Shown: one piece after another, positions 22,546 through 31,534 of the stretch
Layout of the letters: the number at the start of each line of letters is the position of its first letter
Position numbering within the stretch: position 1 is the stretch's first letter
IMG/VR virus record: IMGVR_UViG_3300046005_001359
Span: 1-35,851 of that record
Strand: one strand, 5' to 3'
Origin: a virus
Length of the DNA stretch: 35,851 nucleotides
The notes under the pieces: generated by a model
The model's database searches: none
The model's input: the letters and a program-made list of their open reading frames with translations, nothing else
Told to the model about the DNA's origin: nothing
Translations under genes and position numbers: made by a program

Positions 22546-24474
22546 ATGAGCGCAGAAGTCACACTAGGATGGAACAACGCACGGCTCGCCGCTGGTGCAA
22601 GGCAGGCCAGCGCAATCGTGGATTCAACCACGTCAAAGATGCGTTCGGCATTTGCCAGCATCGCTGCCGCTGGCGTCGGATTTATAGGCGTTCGTGAGAT
22701 CGTTGACGCCACGGTTAAATACGACTCACTGCGTCTCGGCATGGTAAGCCTGACCGGCAGCGTTGAGGACGCAACGGATCGCATGAGCGAACTACGCACG
22801 CTCGCAAAAGACCCCGGCCTTGGATTCGCTCAAGTCGTTGAAACGGACATCCGCCTGCGTTCTGCGGGCATCTCCGCCAGCGTGTCAGAACGTGCTATTC
22901 GCGAGTTCGGAAACGCTCTGGCAGTCGTCGGCAAAGGCAAAGAAGAACTCGACGGCGTGGCGCTGGCATTGTCCCAGATTGCCAGTAAGGGCAAAGTCAG
23001 CGCCGAGGAAATCAATCAGATCGCCGAGCGCGTGCCTCAAATCCGAACAGTGATGAAGGATGTCTTCGGCACTGCCGACACTGAGAAGTTGCAAAAGATG
23101 GGCATCACATCGGAAGAGTTTATCGACCGCGTAGTGAAGGGCTTGGAAAAGATTCCTCGCGCCATTGTGGGCTTGCAAGGCAAGTGGGACAATCTCACAG
23201 ACTCAATGACATCGCGTCTTGCCGATATTGGAACCGGCATTGCTCAAGGCATTTTAGGGCCAATGGAGAACACCACTGAAGCTCTCGAAAACTCAAGGAT
23301 TCAGGCTGAAGGATTCGGCCAATCAGTCGGCAGTTTAATCGGTATTATTTTTGATCTTGGGAAAGGTTTTGGATTTGTCGTTGATGAAGTGGGGCAATTC
23401 GCCGCCGTTGCCGCCAACCTCGCTGGCGACACTCTGGCAAAATACATTCCAGCTCTCTCCGACTGGAAACAAGAGGTCAAAGAGTTCAACGAGGCCGAAT
23501 TACTCTCTGCTGACGCCGTTCGCAAACTGGCGGAGGAGGAGCGTATTTGCGTCGCCATCCAAAAGGCGCTAGCGGCATCCGAAGACGCTCTAACCAAAGC
23601 GGCAAATGATCGAGCTGAAGCTGAAATTAAAGCGACCCGCGCCATCATCGAGAAAAACAAAGCCGCCGAAGATAGCTTCAGGACGCAGCTTCAAAAGACT
23701 GAAGATTCACGTCTAACGGATGAAGAAAAGCTCGAAAAAGTGAAGGCCAAAATTCTTCAAATCGACCGCGAATTGAACGCAGTCAGCGGGCAAGTCGGAG
23801 GCACAGAGATTGCTTTCAAGCTAAATGAAGAACGTCTAAAAACAATGGACGAACTTGACAGGCTTTCAAAGTCGATTCAGAAAACCAACGAAGAAAGCAA
23901 TAAAACGGAAGCCGAGAAACAGGCCAAGATGGCGGAGGAAGTCGCTGCAAAAGAGCAAGCCATGCAGCTATTCGCACTTGAGCTAGCCATTGCCGAAGCC
24001 GCTAGCCGTGGGCAGGACGCGAAGGTTGCGAAGCTCGAACGTGAACGTGACATCATCGAACAGACCACCCGGCTGATGAATGAACTCGGCATCGGTTATG
24101 ACGAAGCCGCCAAGATGGCAGAGCGCCTTGTGAACGCCGAGACGAAAGCCGAAGCTCGAAAGAACGGCGGAGACGGCGAACGCTCGAAGATTCGCGGCTA
24201 CTCACAAGACCAAGGTGACGCAGCTGCCGCACGAACACGGGCAGGCGGACGAGTGGACGAAGCGCGGGCAAACGCCACTGCCGCCACCGCTCGCGGATTC
24301 TCGTCTTTTGCCGAGATCGACGCAGCGCAAAAGACCAAGTTCGGCAATGCTTTTGGAAACGCGCCAGCCGAGCAAGCCGCAGTCAAAACAGAGTCGCCAC
24401 TGACTCAAGTTATGGACCGCCTCGACAAGTGGGCGAACTCCACCAGTGAAACCATCGAAAAAGCCTTCCAGTAA
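22546..24474 (+). CDS. Tape measure protein
   Basis: A 642-residue protein. The conserved tape-measure domain lies near residues 141-166 (ALSQIASKGKVSAEEINQIA), preceded by YDSLRLGMVSLTG. The N-terminal ~50 residues are helical with a hydrophobic AAAGVGFIGV; a long Ala/Glu/Lys coiled coil covers roughly 320-560. Such proteins set tail length at about 0.15 nm per residue, which here suggests a tail near 95 nm (inference). TTGACA at 22525 lies 15 nt before the ATG. The stop and next start share one base (TAATG). Confidence 0.9.
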   Translation: MSAEVTLGWNNARLAAGARQASAIVDSTTSKMRSAFASIAAAGVGFIGVREIVDATVKYDSLRLGMVSLTGSVEDATDRMSELRTLAKDPGLGFAQVVETDIRLRSAGISASVSERAIREFGNALAVVGKGKEELDGVALALSQIASKGKVSAEEINQIAERVPQIRTVMKDVFGTADTEKLQKMGITSEEFIDRVVKGLEKIPRAIVGLQGKWDNLTDSMTSRLADIGTGIAQGILGPMENTTEALENSRIQAEGFGQSVGSLIGIIFDLGKGFGFVVDEVGQFAAVAANLAGDTLAKYIPALSDWKQEVKEFNEAELLSADAVRKLAEEERICVAIQKALAASEDALTKAANDRAEAEIKATRAIIEKNKAAEDSFRTQLQKTEDSRLTDEEKLEKVKAKILQIDRELNAVSGQVGGTEIAFKLNEERLKTMDELDRLSKSIQKTNEESNKTEAEKQAKMAEEVAAKEQAMQLFALELAIAEAASRGQDAKVAKLERERDIIEQTTRLMNELGIGYDEAAKMAERLVNAETKAEARKNGGDGERSKIRGYSQDQGDAAAARTRAGGRVDEARANATAATARGFSSFAEIDAAQKTKFGNAFGNAPAEQAAVKTESPLTQVMDRLDKWANSTSETIEKAFQ

Positions 24475-25361
24475 TGCCAGCACCCGCACAATGCCTATCC
24501 TACGGCGCACTTGAGGAACAAATCGGAGGATTGCGTTGGAGACTCCGCGCCCGTGATTTCGATTCGTGCATCTACTCCGTCGATTCGTCGGATGAGGATT
24601 TTGTTGTCCCCGGCTCGTCATTGCCCGGCTACGTTCACATGAAGGCGACCGATGTTCAGCCGGAGCAAGTCGGCGACGTGTGGGTTTTCAATGGCACCGA
24701 ATACAAGGGATTCAAATCGCCGACTGAGATGTGGCGGAAATTCGCGCAGACGAAAGCCTCGCCCTCTGAGGGCTTTGATAACATCGCGCTCACCATCGGC
24801 ACTCGCACTCCGAATGATGCCATCTTCGCTCGTGGCGCGACGGCTCCTACGGCAGATATGGTTTCACCGGAGTTCCCGAATATGTTCATTATGGACAAGT
24901 CGGAAGAAGATACGGACGTTGACGGATACAAGATTCTCAACCTTCAGCTTCGCGGGCTTATCGGCGACAAGCCCTATACCCGCCGCGTTTCTTGTGCTGC
25001 GCAGACGATCACACCAGAGGGCAACTGGACAATCTACTCGACCTACAACGAAGAAGGCGAAGTCGTGACCGGACTATCTGCCCACGGCTCCGTTCCCGTG
25101 GAAGTCTCGCTTGCCAAGCTCGTCGTCACAGATTCATTCGTGACGTTGACGGAGCCTCCATTCGGCGGCATTCCCGGCAACCTCACGCCCGACGATGCGC
25201 CAACCTTTACCGACTTTGATTTCTGGACTACCGGCAGCGTCCGCTACCATTGGCCTTTCGGCTGGCGTCGTGCTTCCATCACTGCCGAGAAACTGCCCGG
25301 CGTGTCCGTTTGGTTCTGGTCCGTTGTTTATGAGTTCCAGCAAAAAGTGCTCCCCGATTGA
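24474..25361 (+). CDS. Distal tail/tail-tip protein, family unclear
   Basis: A 295-residue protein immediately after the tape measure, where distal-tail or minor tail proteins sit. It is beta-rich with many aromatic residues (CIYSVDSSDEDFVVPG, VRYHWPFGWRRAS, VSVWFWSVVYEFQQ). No family recognised by eye. Position suggests the tail tip or adaptor that holds the fibres encoded downstream. Confidence 0.5.
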   Translation: MPAPAQCLSYGALEEQIGGLRWRLRARDFDSCIYSVDSSDEDFVVPGSSLPGYVHMKATDVQPEQVGDVWVFNGTEYKGFKSPTEMWRKFAQTKASPSEGFDNIALTIGTRTPNDAIFARGATAPTADMVSPEFPNMFIMDKSEEDTDVDGYKILNLQLRGLIGDKPYTRRVSCAAQTITPEGNWTIYSTYNEEGEVVTGLSAHGSVPVEVSLAKLVVTDSFVTLTEPPFGGIPGNLTPDDAPTFTDFDFWTTGSVRYHWPFGWRRASITAEKLPGVSVWFWSVVYEFQQKVLPD

Positions 25362-25364
25362 TCT

Positions 25365-25631
25365 ATGAAAACTAGCAAACCCAAAGCCGCACCAAAGGAC
25401 GAATCTCCCGAACTGCCACCCATTAGCGAGATGATGCAGAAGCTCTTGAAAGGCTTCCAAGCACAGCCCGGCCATTGGTTCTACCACATTGACCAGTTCG
25501 CCGCCGATGTCGAAGCGCAGCTTGTGAGCCGTGGCCTCGTCATCCGTGACGAGATCGAAAGCAAAGGCCGGACGCTCGTCCGCTACTGTGGAAAACCCGA
25601 CGCGAACACGCCCCCAGCCGTTGAATTGTGA
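25365..25631 (+). CDS. Small hypothetical tail-region protein
   Basis: An 88-residue protein starting three nucleotides after the tail-tip gene. A winged-helix-like layout can be read (ISEMMQKLLKGFQAQPG, then DVEAQLVSRGLVIRDEIESK), but it may simply be a small adaptor. No recognised family. It is followed 12 nt later by the first collagen-like gene. Confidence 0.5.
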   Translation: MKTSKPKAAPKDESPELPPISEMMQKLLKGFQAQPGHWFYHIDQFAADVEAQLVSRGLVIRDEIESKGRTLVRYCGKPDANTPPAVEL

Positions 25632-25643
25632 GACTGACCAACC

Positions 25644-26378
25644 ATGGCAATCCCTCGTTATCGACTCCGCAGGACTCGCGGCTTCGCAACCGTCCGAGAT
25701 TTAAAGGACTGGCTGACTTGGCTCGCGCCCAAGATGGAAGCGATGGGAAAGATAGATGTGCGAGGCGCGAAGTCGTCAACCGTGCAGGCGGACGGAACGA
25801 CGCATTATAGGATCGAAGCGGCTTCGCACGTTGGACCGCCCGGCCCTGACGGCTCGCCAGTCCCAGGCCCAGATGGCCCGCCCGGCCCGACAGGTGGCCC
25901 CGGTATCCCTGGCATGTTCTCACCTCCCGGCCCAGAAGGACCAGCGGGACCGCCCGGCCCCGCAGGACCGCCAGGATTGCCCGGCGTTCCCGGCGAACCT
26001 GGGGACGAATCAAAGACGGCCATCGTTGAGAACGATCTTGGAATCTACGGATTCGCTGCCGTGGAATGTGGCGAGGCGCTCTTTCGGGATCATCTCATTT
26101 TCACGCACCAAGGATCTATGATGCGCGTGGCGATGGACGAACGCTGGCTTGTCACGGTATCGGATGTGAAGATTGAAAGCGTGGTGACGAGTGAGCCCGC
26201 GAAGGTTTCCGTCACGTTGGAATCGTCATTGATCCTCATCGAAGTTTCCAGCCCCGTAACCGTCACCGTTACACTCTGCGGCATCCGTCGCGGATTCGAG
26301 TCCGCCGCATGGCCGCGATTTACAGCCGATCAAATGCGCGCTAACAATGCGTTTTACGCGGCAGCACATCGCCCATGA
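25644..26378 (+). CDS. Collagen-like tail fibre protein, copy 1
   Basis: 244 residues in three parts: an N-terminal module ([20 protein letters not shown]), a collagen segment of Gly-X-Y triplets rich in Pro (about 64-121), and a C-terminal beta-rich domain after ESKTAIVE. The triplets are broken by SPVP (71-74) and MFSPP (91-95). Several Pro lie in the Y position ([13 protein letters not shown]), the site hydroxylated in animal collagen. Collagen segments trimerise; in phages they form fibre shafts. The C-terminal ends with GIRRGF...[13 protein letters not shown], shared with copies 2 and 3. No signal peptide. Confidence 0.85.
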   Translation: MAIPRYRLRRTRGFATVRDLKDWLTWLAPKMEAMGKIDVRGAKSSTVQADGTTHYRIEAASHVGPPGPDGSPVPGPDGPPGPTGGPGIPGMFSPPGPEGPAGPPGPAGPPGLPGVPGEPGDESKTAIVENDLGIYGFAAVECGEALFRDHLIFTHQGSMMRVAMDERWLVTVSDVKIESVVTSEPAKVSVTLESSLILIEVSSPVTVTVTLCGIRRGFESAAWPRFTADQMRANNAFYAAAHRP

Positions 26379-27082
26379 AAGCAGACCAACAACGGCAATA
26401 CAAATTCCCAAAACCGGGACTCCTTCACGCCGAAGCTCTGGCGCGCATGATTCAATGGGTAGGCGGCGTGCTCGGCTACGATACGACCTACTACAACGCG
26501 AAGCAGGACGATACCATTTACGACGGCAGCAAGCTCGTGGATTTCCGCAACCTCGGAGCCCCCGGCCCTCCCGGCACAGATCAACCCGGCCCGCCCGGCC
26601 CTCCCGGCGACCCAGGTCCGTATGGCCCCGACGGCCCCGACAATCTCATCCCCGGCCCTCCCGGCCCCACGGGGCCAACAGGAGGCCCAGGCCCGCCCGG
26701 CCCCGGCGGAGCACCCGGCGAGCCCGGCGATAAATTCGCCATCGTGGAAGCTGGCGGGATGTTCGTCGGCATGGCCGCGCTCGAAGCGCCGCGCCCTTAT
26801 TTCATCGAACGTCTCACCTTCAAAGCCAATGAGAGTGCCGTCACTATCCCGGCCCTTTTTCTCGGCACGATTGAGCTTTCATCCCTGCGCGTCATGGCTT
26901 GCAACGTGCCCGCCGTGGGCGTGAGAATTGACGGCATTTCCGTCGCCATCTCCAGCAAGCATTCGGGAGGCATCGTGACCGTGATTGGCATCCGCCGTGG
27001 ATTCAACGGGTGGCATTTCAAGGACTACACCATTGACCAAAAGCGGAACAATGATCAGTTCTACAACTCCGCGCACGCATGA
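26375..27082 (+). CDS. Collagen-like tail fibre protein, copy 2
   Basis: A 235-residue paralogue of the preceding gene, overlapping it by four nucleotides. N-terminal module [20 protein letters not shown], collagen segment about 61-119 with breaks at TDQP (68-71) and PDNLIP, then [12 protein letters not shown] and a C-terminal domain ending [20 protein letters not shown]. The N-terminal module is more diverged than the collagen and C-terminal parts. It likely forms homo- or heterotrimers with copies 1 and 3. Confidence 0.85.
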   Translation: MKADQQRQYKFPKPGLLHAEALARMIQWVGGVLGYDTTYYNAKQDDTIYDGSKLVDFRNLGAPGPPGTDQPGPPGPPGDPGPYGPDGPDNLIPGPPGPTGPTGGPGPPGPGGAPGEPGDKFAIVEAGGMFVGMAALEAPRPYFIERLTFKANESAVTIPALFLGTIELSSLRVMACNVPAVGVRIDGISVAISSKHSGGIVTVIGIRRGFNGWHFKDYTIDQKRNNDQFYNSAHA

Positions 27083-27819
27083 AGACGGCCTATAAACTCA
27101 AACGCAAAGGCGGATTCGCCTACGTTTCGGACGCCCGCGAGTCGATGGCTTGGATCATCAAGAACATGCCGAACGGCGCATCATTCGAGCCGATGAAGTC
27201 TGAGAGTGTAGGGTTCGTGCGTGTGGACTTGCCCGCAGGCACTACCGGCCCCGCAGGCGACAATGCAGTTGATCCCGGCCCTCCCGGCGACCCAGGTCCC
27301 GCAGGGCCTCCCGGCCCTCCTGGACCCCTTGGAGCATCCGTTCCCGGTGATCCCGGCCCGCCCGGCCCATTGGTTCCCGGCCCTGCGGGTGTTCCCGGCG
27401 AACCGGGCGCAAAGCTAGCCATCGTTGAAAGCGGGAGCGAAGTCGTGGGCTTGCATGTCGTCGAACAGCCGGAGATGCGATTCATGGATTGCCTTGATTG
27501 GCGTATTCGCAAAGGCGAGCGATTCGCGTTCGTCCGCATTCCTGAGAGGTTCATGGCCGCCGTGAGGCCATCCATCATCGTGACCGGGCTAACCTGCGAA
27601 ACGGCGGGAGAACTCGGCGCATCGGTCTTCAGTGACTTCATCCAGATCGAGGCCAATCGGTCATGGTTCAGCCGGAAGGAAAAGCGAGGAACAGTGACCA
27701 TTTCCGCACTTGCCAAGCATTGCCATCGCGGCAGATTCCCGCAGTTCACGGAAGATCAAAAGCGCCGCAATGACGAGTTTTGGGGCCGTGCTCTAACACC
27801 CAAGCTCACCACATTATGA
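27079..27819 (+). CDS. Collagen-like tail fibre protein, copy 3
   Basis: A 246-residue paralogue, overlapping copy 2 and the following oxygenase by four nucleotides each. N-terminal [20 protein letters not shown] matches copy 1 ([18 protein letters not shown]). The collagen segment is about 57-111, with breaks NAVD, ASVP and PLVP, ending [12 protein letters not shown]. The C-terminal domain ends [19 protein letters not shown], the DQ-x-R-x-N-x-x-F signature of the set. Being the last of the three and coupled to the hydroxylase, it fixes the operon order fibre, fibre, fibre, enzyme. Confidence 0.85.
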   Translation: MKTAYKLKRKGGFAYVSDARESMAWIIKNMPNGASFEPMKSESVGFVRVDLPAGTTGPAGDNAVDPGPPGDPGPAGPPGPPGPLGASVPGDPGPPGPLVPGPAGVPGEPGAKLAIVESGSEVVGLHVVEQPEMRFMDCLDWRIRKGERFAFVRIPERFMAAVRPSIIVTGLTCETAGELGASVFSDFIQIEANRSWFSRKEKRGTVTISALAKHCHRGRFPQFTEDQKRRNDEFWGRALTPKLTTL

Positions 27820-28385
27820 CGCGCAATCAATGGTATCACTCGCCCGGCGTATTGACGCCGAAGGAATGCGTAATGCTTTTGAAGTATTGCAACAAACGGT
27901 ATCCGTCACAACCCGCAGTTGTCGGGCACGGTGGACAGACTCGGACTGACAATCAACTCAGGCGCTCCACGGTGCGATGGCTTGATTTTGCCGACCTTGA
28001 TTTGCTCTGGTTTTTCCGCCGCATTGAACGCGAGACGCTGAAGGCAAACGCTACTTTTGGACTCGACATCCAGCACGCATCTACTGAGTGGCAGTTGACC
28101 GAATACGACAGCGCAGATCGTGGGCTTTACGACTGGCATCAAGATTCGTCAGAGCTTTGTAAAGACCCGTTCGAGCGGAAGCTAACCCTCGTCATGCAGC
28201 TCACGCCACCCGACAAATACGAAGGCGGTCAATTCGAGATCAAAGGCGATCAGCTACCAGCGAACTACTTTCGTAACGCAGGCGACCTGCTCTTTTTCCG
28301 GTCAAACCTCTGGCACCGGGCAACCGAAGTCACCCAAGGGAAGCGGCACTCCCTCGTTTCATGGGTCAAAGGGCCGCGCCGTTGA
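27816..28385 (+). CDS. 2OG-Fe(II) oxygenase, prolyl-4-hydroxylase-like
   Basis: 189 residues from the ATG at 27816, which overlaps the collagen gene stop; an in-frame TTG at 27780 lies inside that gene. The double-stranded beta-helix core is complete: H108-x-D110 (DWHQDSS), distal H167 (NLWHRATEV) and R177 (GKRHSLVSW) for 2-oxoglutarate, with LTLVMQL and YEGGQFEI between. It resembles the P4H/PiuC branch, which uses Fe(II), O2 and 2-oxoglutarate to hydroxylate substrates, often prolines. Coupling to three Gly-X-Pro-rich genes suggests their prolines are the substrate; that link is inference, and other 2OG oxygenases in phages act on other targets. Confidence 0.88.
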   Translation: MTRNQWYHSPGVLTPKECVMLLKYCNKRYPSQPAVVGHGGQTRTDNQLRRSTVRWLDFADLDLLWFFRRIERETLKANATFGLDIQHASTEWQLTEYDSADRGLYDWHQDSSELCKDPFERKLTLVMQLTPPDKYEGGQFEIKGDQLPANYFRNAGDLLFFRSNLWHRATEVTQGKRHSLVSWVKGPRR

Positions 28386-28403
28386 CAAACTAACCAGACA
28401 AAT

Positions 28404-29090
28404 ATGGACATCATCTTTGACCTCGCCACGAATGAGCTAACGACCGACGCGGAAGAGCTAGGGCTGAAGTGGCGGAGTCGTGAGCCTGCCCGTTTGAAGT
28501 TCGAGCGCGCCGGAGTCGCTGAATTGCTCCCGACTGGCTACGGCCTCGCTCTCTACATCGTGAAGGATGGCGAACTATTGGCAGAGGTGACTAGCTGGGA
28601 AACGCCCGGCAGCACCGCAGGCTATTACGAGGGAGAACTGATTCTCCACACGGCAGAGCTTACGGCGGCCTTTGCAACCGCTACCGTCCTGCGCATCACG
28701 ACGGCTCTGGAGATTCACTGGTGGGCATCCGGCGAGGCTTCAACGCCTGCCATCTCGGACACCGATACAATCTGCCACATTGACCGCCCCGCCATTGAGC
28801 CGGAACCGGGCAGCGTGGAAGTGCTCACCGGCGGCGAGGAATGGCTCGAAGAACGCGCTCCACGTTGGTATCCGGCAATCACGGGACTCACCGGCGGCGG
28901 CTCGACGAAACTTGACGGACTCATCACCGCTGGCAAATCCTCGCTCCTAACTTCCATCTACGTCTCGTCAGAACTTCAAGACTGGATTCTGTTCTCAGGC
29001 ACCAACGCGGAGGATTCAGCCAATGGCATCGTTCGCCCTGACGATTACGACGCCAGCACGAACGCCCAAGTCTGGAAGCGCGTCCGCTAA
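28404..29090 (+). CDS. Tail protein, baseplate-like, family unclear
   Basis: A 228-residue protein after the oxygenase. Beta-rich N-terminal half (LKWRSREPARLKFERAGV, GYGLALYIVKDGELLAEV), a Pro/Glu linker, and a Gly/Ser/Thr C-terminal half with SELQDWILFSGTNAED and VWKRVR at the end. It resembles upper-baseplate or fibre-adaptor proteins by composition only. TTGACA at 28382 lies 16 nt before the start and overlaps the oxygenase stop. Confidence 0.45.
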   Translation: MDIIFDLATNELTTDAEELGLKWRSREPARLKFERAGVAELLPTGYGLALYIVKDGELLAEVTSWETPGSTAGYYEGELILHTAELTAAFATATVLRITTALEIHWWASGEASTPAISDTDTICHIDRPAIEPEPGSVEVLTGGEEWLEERAPRWYPAITGLTGGGSTKLDGLITAGKSSLLTSIYVSSELQDWILFSGTNAEDSANGIVRPDDYDASTNAQVWKRVR

Positions 29091-29111
29091 TTCAAACCCC
29101 ATTTTTACGAC

Positions 29112-30797
29112 ATGAAAACCGCCATCCTACTCATCACCGCAGCCGCCTTTGTGCTCCTGCCCGTGCTCGCCTTTGGGCAGACTAAAACCGTGCTCAAGAA
29201 CGTCAGTGGAAACACGATCACGGAGAGCTTGACCATCGGCAGCGGCAAGACGCTCACAATTGCCAGTGGGGCAACGATTGACGCCACTGGCGCTACAGTG
29301 ACGGGATTTACCGCCTCCGCTGCGTGGGATTCCATCACTGGCAAACCCGCGAACATTACCGCCATTGCCGGACTAACCAGTGCCACAGATACCATGCCCT
29401 ATTTCACCGGAAGCGGGACGGCGGCAATTACGACACTCACAAGCACAGCTCGAACTTTGCTGGACGATACGTCGGCATCCGCTATGCGCACGACTTTAGG
29501 GCTAGGCGATTACGCTCCTTCTGGGATTAACTATGGCATTCAGTTTATCTTGGACGCCTCCGCAGGCTCAATTACCAGCCAAGGTGACATCGAGGCTAAT
29601 TCGTTTTCAGGAATCGGCACAGCATTAACCGCGCTGAACGGCTCGAACATCTCCAGCGGCACCGTCGCCGACGCCCGACTCTCCGCCAACGTCTCGCTGC
29701 TCGGCCAAACCATCTCCCTCGCCACGGAAGTCACTGGAAACCTGCCCGTCGCAAACCTCAACTCCGGCACCTCTGCCAGCGCCTCGACGTTCTGGCGCGG
29801 TGACGGGACGTGGGCAACTCCTGCGGGTGGCAGTCCCGGTGGAAGCTCTGGACAGGTGCAATACAACAACGCATCCAGCTTTGGTGGCGTCACTGGACTA
29901 ACTTTGACCACGGGCACACTCAGTGCGGCATCTATCGCGGGCGGCACCGTAACCGCCTCCGCTCCGATGCTGGCCATGAGCCAGACTTGGAACGGCGCGG
30001 CAGTAGCGTTCGAGGGTATGACTATCGACATCACGGACACATCTTCTCCAGCTTACTCTACAACTTGGGCCAATGTTCCCAAGTCGCTCAATGTGAGAAC
30101 AGGCGGAGTCACTAAGTTTGCGGTCATCCCCAAAGGCTCAGAGTCTAGCGCCATGATCCGACTCGGCGGCACAGATGGTGCGCACGCATTGCTAAAAGAC
30201 AGCACGACGGGAGCTTTCATTTTTAGGCGGTCTGACGGCATTGATTGTGCGGTAGCTGGCTGGCTCATTACCCAGCTTGGCTTGGTTGTCGCATCCGGCG
30301 CGGCTGGAGGTATTTATCCTGGAGTTATTGGTTTTAACAGCACCACTAATAACATGTCTGGAGGCAACGCCGATGCGGATACCTACTTTACGAGACAGGC
30401 CGTCAACGTGATGCAGTTCGACCGGGACGTTGATGCTAATGCCGATGACTACACGCTTAAATCGCCGGACGGCATCACAGGAACAGACCGCAGCGGCGGA
30501 GATTTAACGCTGGCAAGCGGCGACAGCACCGGGGCAGGCACGAGTGCCGTGATCATCTCAACACCGGCTGCGGGATCAACTGGCACAACAACGCGAGCAG
30601 CCGCAGAGCGCGTGCGCATCTCATCGGCTGGCATTCAGATCAACAGCGGCCCCATTTGGTCAAGTGGCACCGGCAGTCCTGAAGGAGCCGTGACCGCAGG
30701 CGTCGGCAGCATCTACACCCGCACGGACGGCGGAGCATCCACTACCCTTTACGTCAAAGAATCTGGCACAGGAAATACCGGATGGATTGCCAAGTGA
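29112..30797 (+). CDS. Large tail fibre protein with signal peptide
   Basis: A 561-residue protein. Residues 1-22 ([20 protein letters not shown]) form a Sec signal peptide with a cut near FG|Q. The rest is a fibre: Thr/Ala/Gly-rich beta repeats ([20 protein letters not shown]), typical shaft segments ([20 protein letters not shown]) and a C-terminal end ([20 protein letters not shown], then GNTGWIAK) common in phage fibres. A signal peptide on a fibre is unusual because tails assemble in the cytoplasm. It may form the receptor-binding end beyond the collagen fibres. Confidence 0.82.
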   Translation: MKTAILLITAAAFVLLPVLAFGQTKTVLKNVSGNTITESLTIGSGKTLTIASGATIDATGATVTGFTASAAWDSITGKPANITAIAGLTSATDTMPYFTGSGTAAITTLTSTARTLLDDTSASAMRTTLGLGDYAPSGINYGIQFILDASAGSITSQGDIEANSFSGIGTALTALNGSNISSGTVADARLSANVSLLGQTISLATEVTGNLPVANLNSGTSASASTFWRGDGTWATPAGGSPGGSSGQVQYNNASSFGGVTGLTLTTGTLSAASIAGGTVTASAPMLAMSQTWNGAAVAFEGMTIDITDTSSPAYSTTWANVPKSLNVRTGGVTKFAVIPKGSESSAMIRLGGTDGAHALLKDSTTGAFIFRRSDGIDCAVAGWLITQLGLVVASGAAGGIYPGVIGFNSTTNNMSGGNADADTYFTRQAVNVMQFDRDVDANADDYTLKSPDGITGTDRSGGDLTLASGDSTGAGTSAVIISTPAAGSTGTTTRAAAERVRISSAGIQINSGPIWSSGTGSPEGAVTAGVGSIYTRTDGGASTTLYVKESGTGNTGWIAK

Positions 30798-30830
30798 TCA
30801 TTCACAAATACACTCAGAGTCAGCCATGAC

Positions 30831-31349
30831 ATGCCTCCCCTTGACCTTGCCCAGTATGAGGCCCTCTGGGCCATCTCAGAAATCCCGATGGCCATTGTCG
30901 ATCTTGATGATCGCTTTGTTAGATGCAACCGTGCGTTCTGTGGCATTGTTGGCTACGCTCAACACGAACTCAGACTCAGGACATGGAAGCAGATCACACA
31001 TCCCGACGATCTCGAAGGAGACATTGCCAGCGTTGAATCCCTCAAGGCTGATAATGAGTCCGACGGTTACGGGCTTACAAAGCGATACATCACCAAGGAT
31101 GGGCGAATCATTTTCGTCAGGCTTTCAGTCCTTCCCGTGCGTGATGAATCCGGCAACTGCGTTGGATTTTTCGTCTCTGCCCTGCCCATCCTCGCCGAAT
31201 ACGCCACCGGAAAGGCCGTTGAAAAGTTCAGACTTATTGAGTGGATCACAAAAAACAAAAAGGATGCCGCAATCGTCACTCTTGGCGGAGGGCTGTTTTT
31301 AGGGCGTGACACGATCATCGAATTGCTTAAACTGTGGCTGACAAAGTAA
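30831..31349 (+). CDS. PAS-domain protein in the lysis region
   Basis: A 172-residue protein. A single PAS fold fills residues 10-125: EIPMAIVDLDDRFVRCNRAF, GYAQHELRL, the S-box THPDDLEGD (56-64), then YITKDGRIIFVRLSVLPVRD and VGFFVSALPI. A basic linker KNKK (141-144) leads to a hydrophobic C-terminal helix AAIVTLGGGLFLG...LLKLWL (146-170), perhaps membrane-associated. There is no kinase, cyclase or DNA-binding output. It stands directly before a holin-like gene, so it may sense a small ligand, redox state or light and report to the lysis proteins (inference). A +1 frame over the same bases is a shadow. Confidence 0.85.
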   Translation: MPPLDLAQYEALWAISEIPMAIVDLDDRFVRCNRAFCGIVGYAQHELRLRTWKQITHPDDLEGDIASVESLKADNESDGYGLTKRYITKDGRIIFVRLSVLPVRDESGNCVGFFVSALPILAEYATGKAVEKFRLIEWITKNKKDAAIVTLGGGLFLGRDTIIELLKLWLTK

Positions 31350-31353
31350 CACT

Positions 31354-31530
31354 ATGAAAAACTATAAAACGACTTTCATTGGCGCTGCTCTGGCAGTGCT
31401 CACAGTCGTGCAAAGCCACACAGAGAGTGGCGCGTCATTGACAGACTGGAAAACTTACCTGATCCCGGCACTACTGGCTTTGTTTGGCTATTTAGCCAAG
31501 GACGCAGGAGTCTCCGGCCCCAAAATCTAA
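31354..31530 (+). CDS. Holin-like membrane protein
   Basis: A 58-residue protein too short for usual ORF cut-offs. Two hydrophobic segments, TTFIGAALAVLTVV (6-19) and LIPALLALFGYLA (36-48), separated by a polar loop, with a charged N-terminus (MKNYK). The size, two-segment topology and place just before a lipoprotein and endolysin fit a small holin, which makes membrane holes at lysis. No family name can be given. Confidence 0.65.
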   Translation: MKNYKTTFIGAALAVLTVVQSHTESGASLTDWKTYLIPALLALFGYLAKDAGVSGPKI

Positions 31531-31534
31531 CGCT

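Noticed and set aside
25805-26023. Minus-strand frame that also reads as Gly-Pro collagen
   Set aside because: GGN-CCN triplets read in reverse also give Gly/Pro, so this is an artefact of the sense collagen repeat.
25850-27420. Repeated CCCGGCCC units as a possible repeat or CRISPR array
   Set aside because: They are codon repeats of Gly-Pro-Pro, with no spacer structure.
30787-31302. 171-codon alternative frame over the PAS gene
   Set aside because: Ser/Pro-rich with no fold; the PAS frame has clear motifs.
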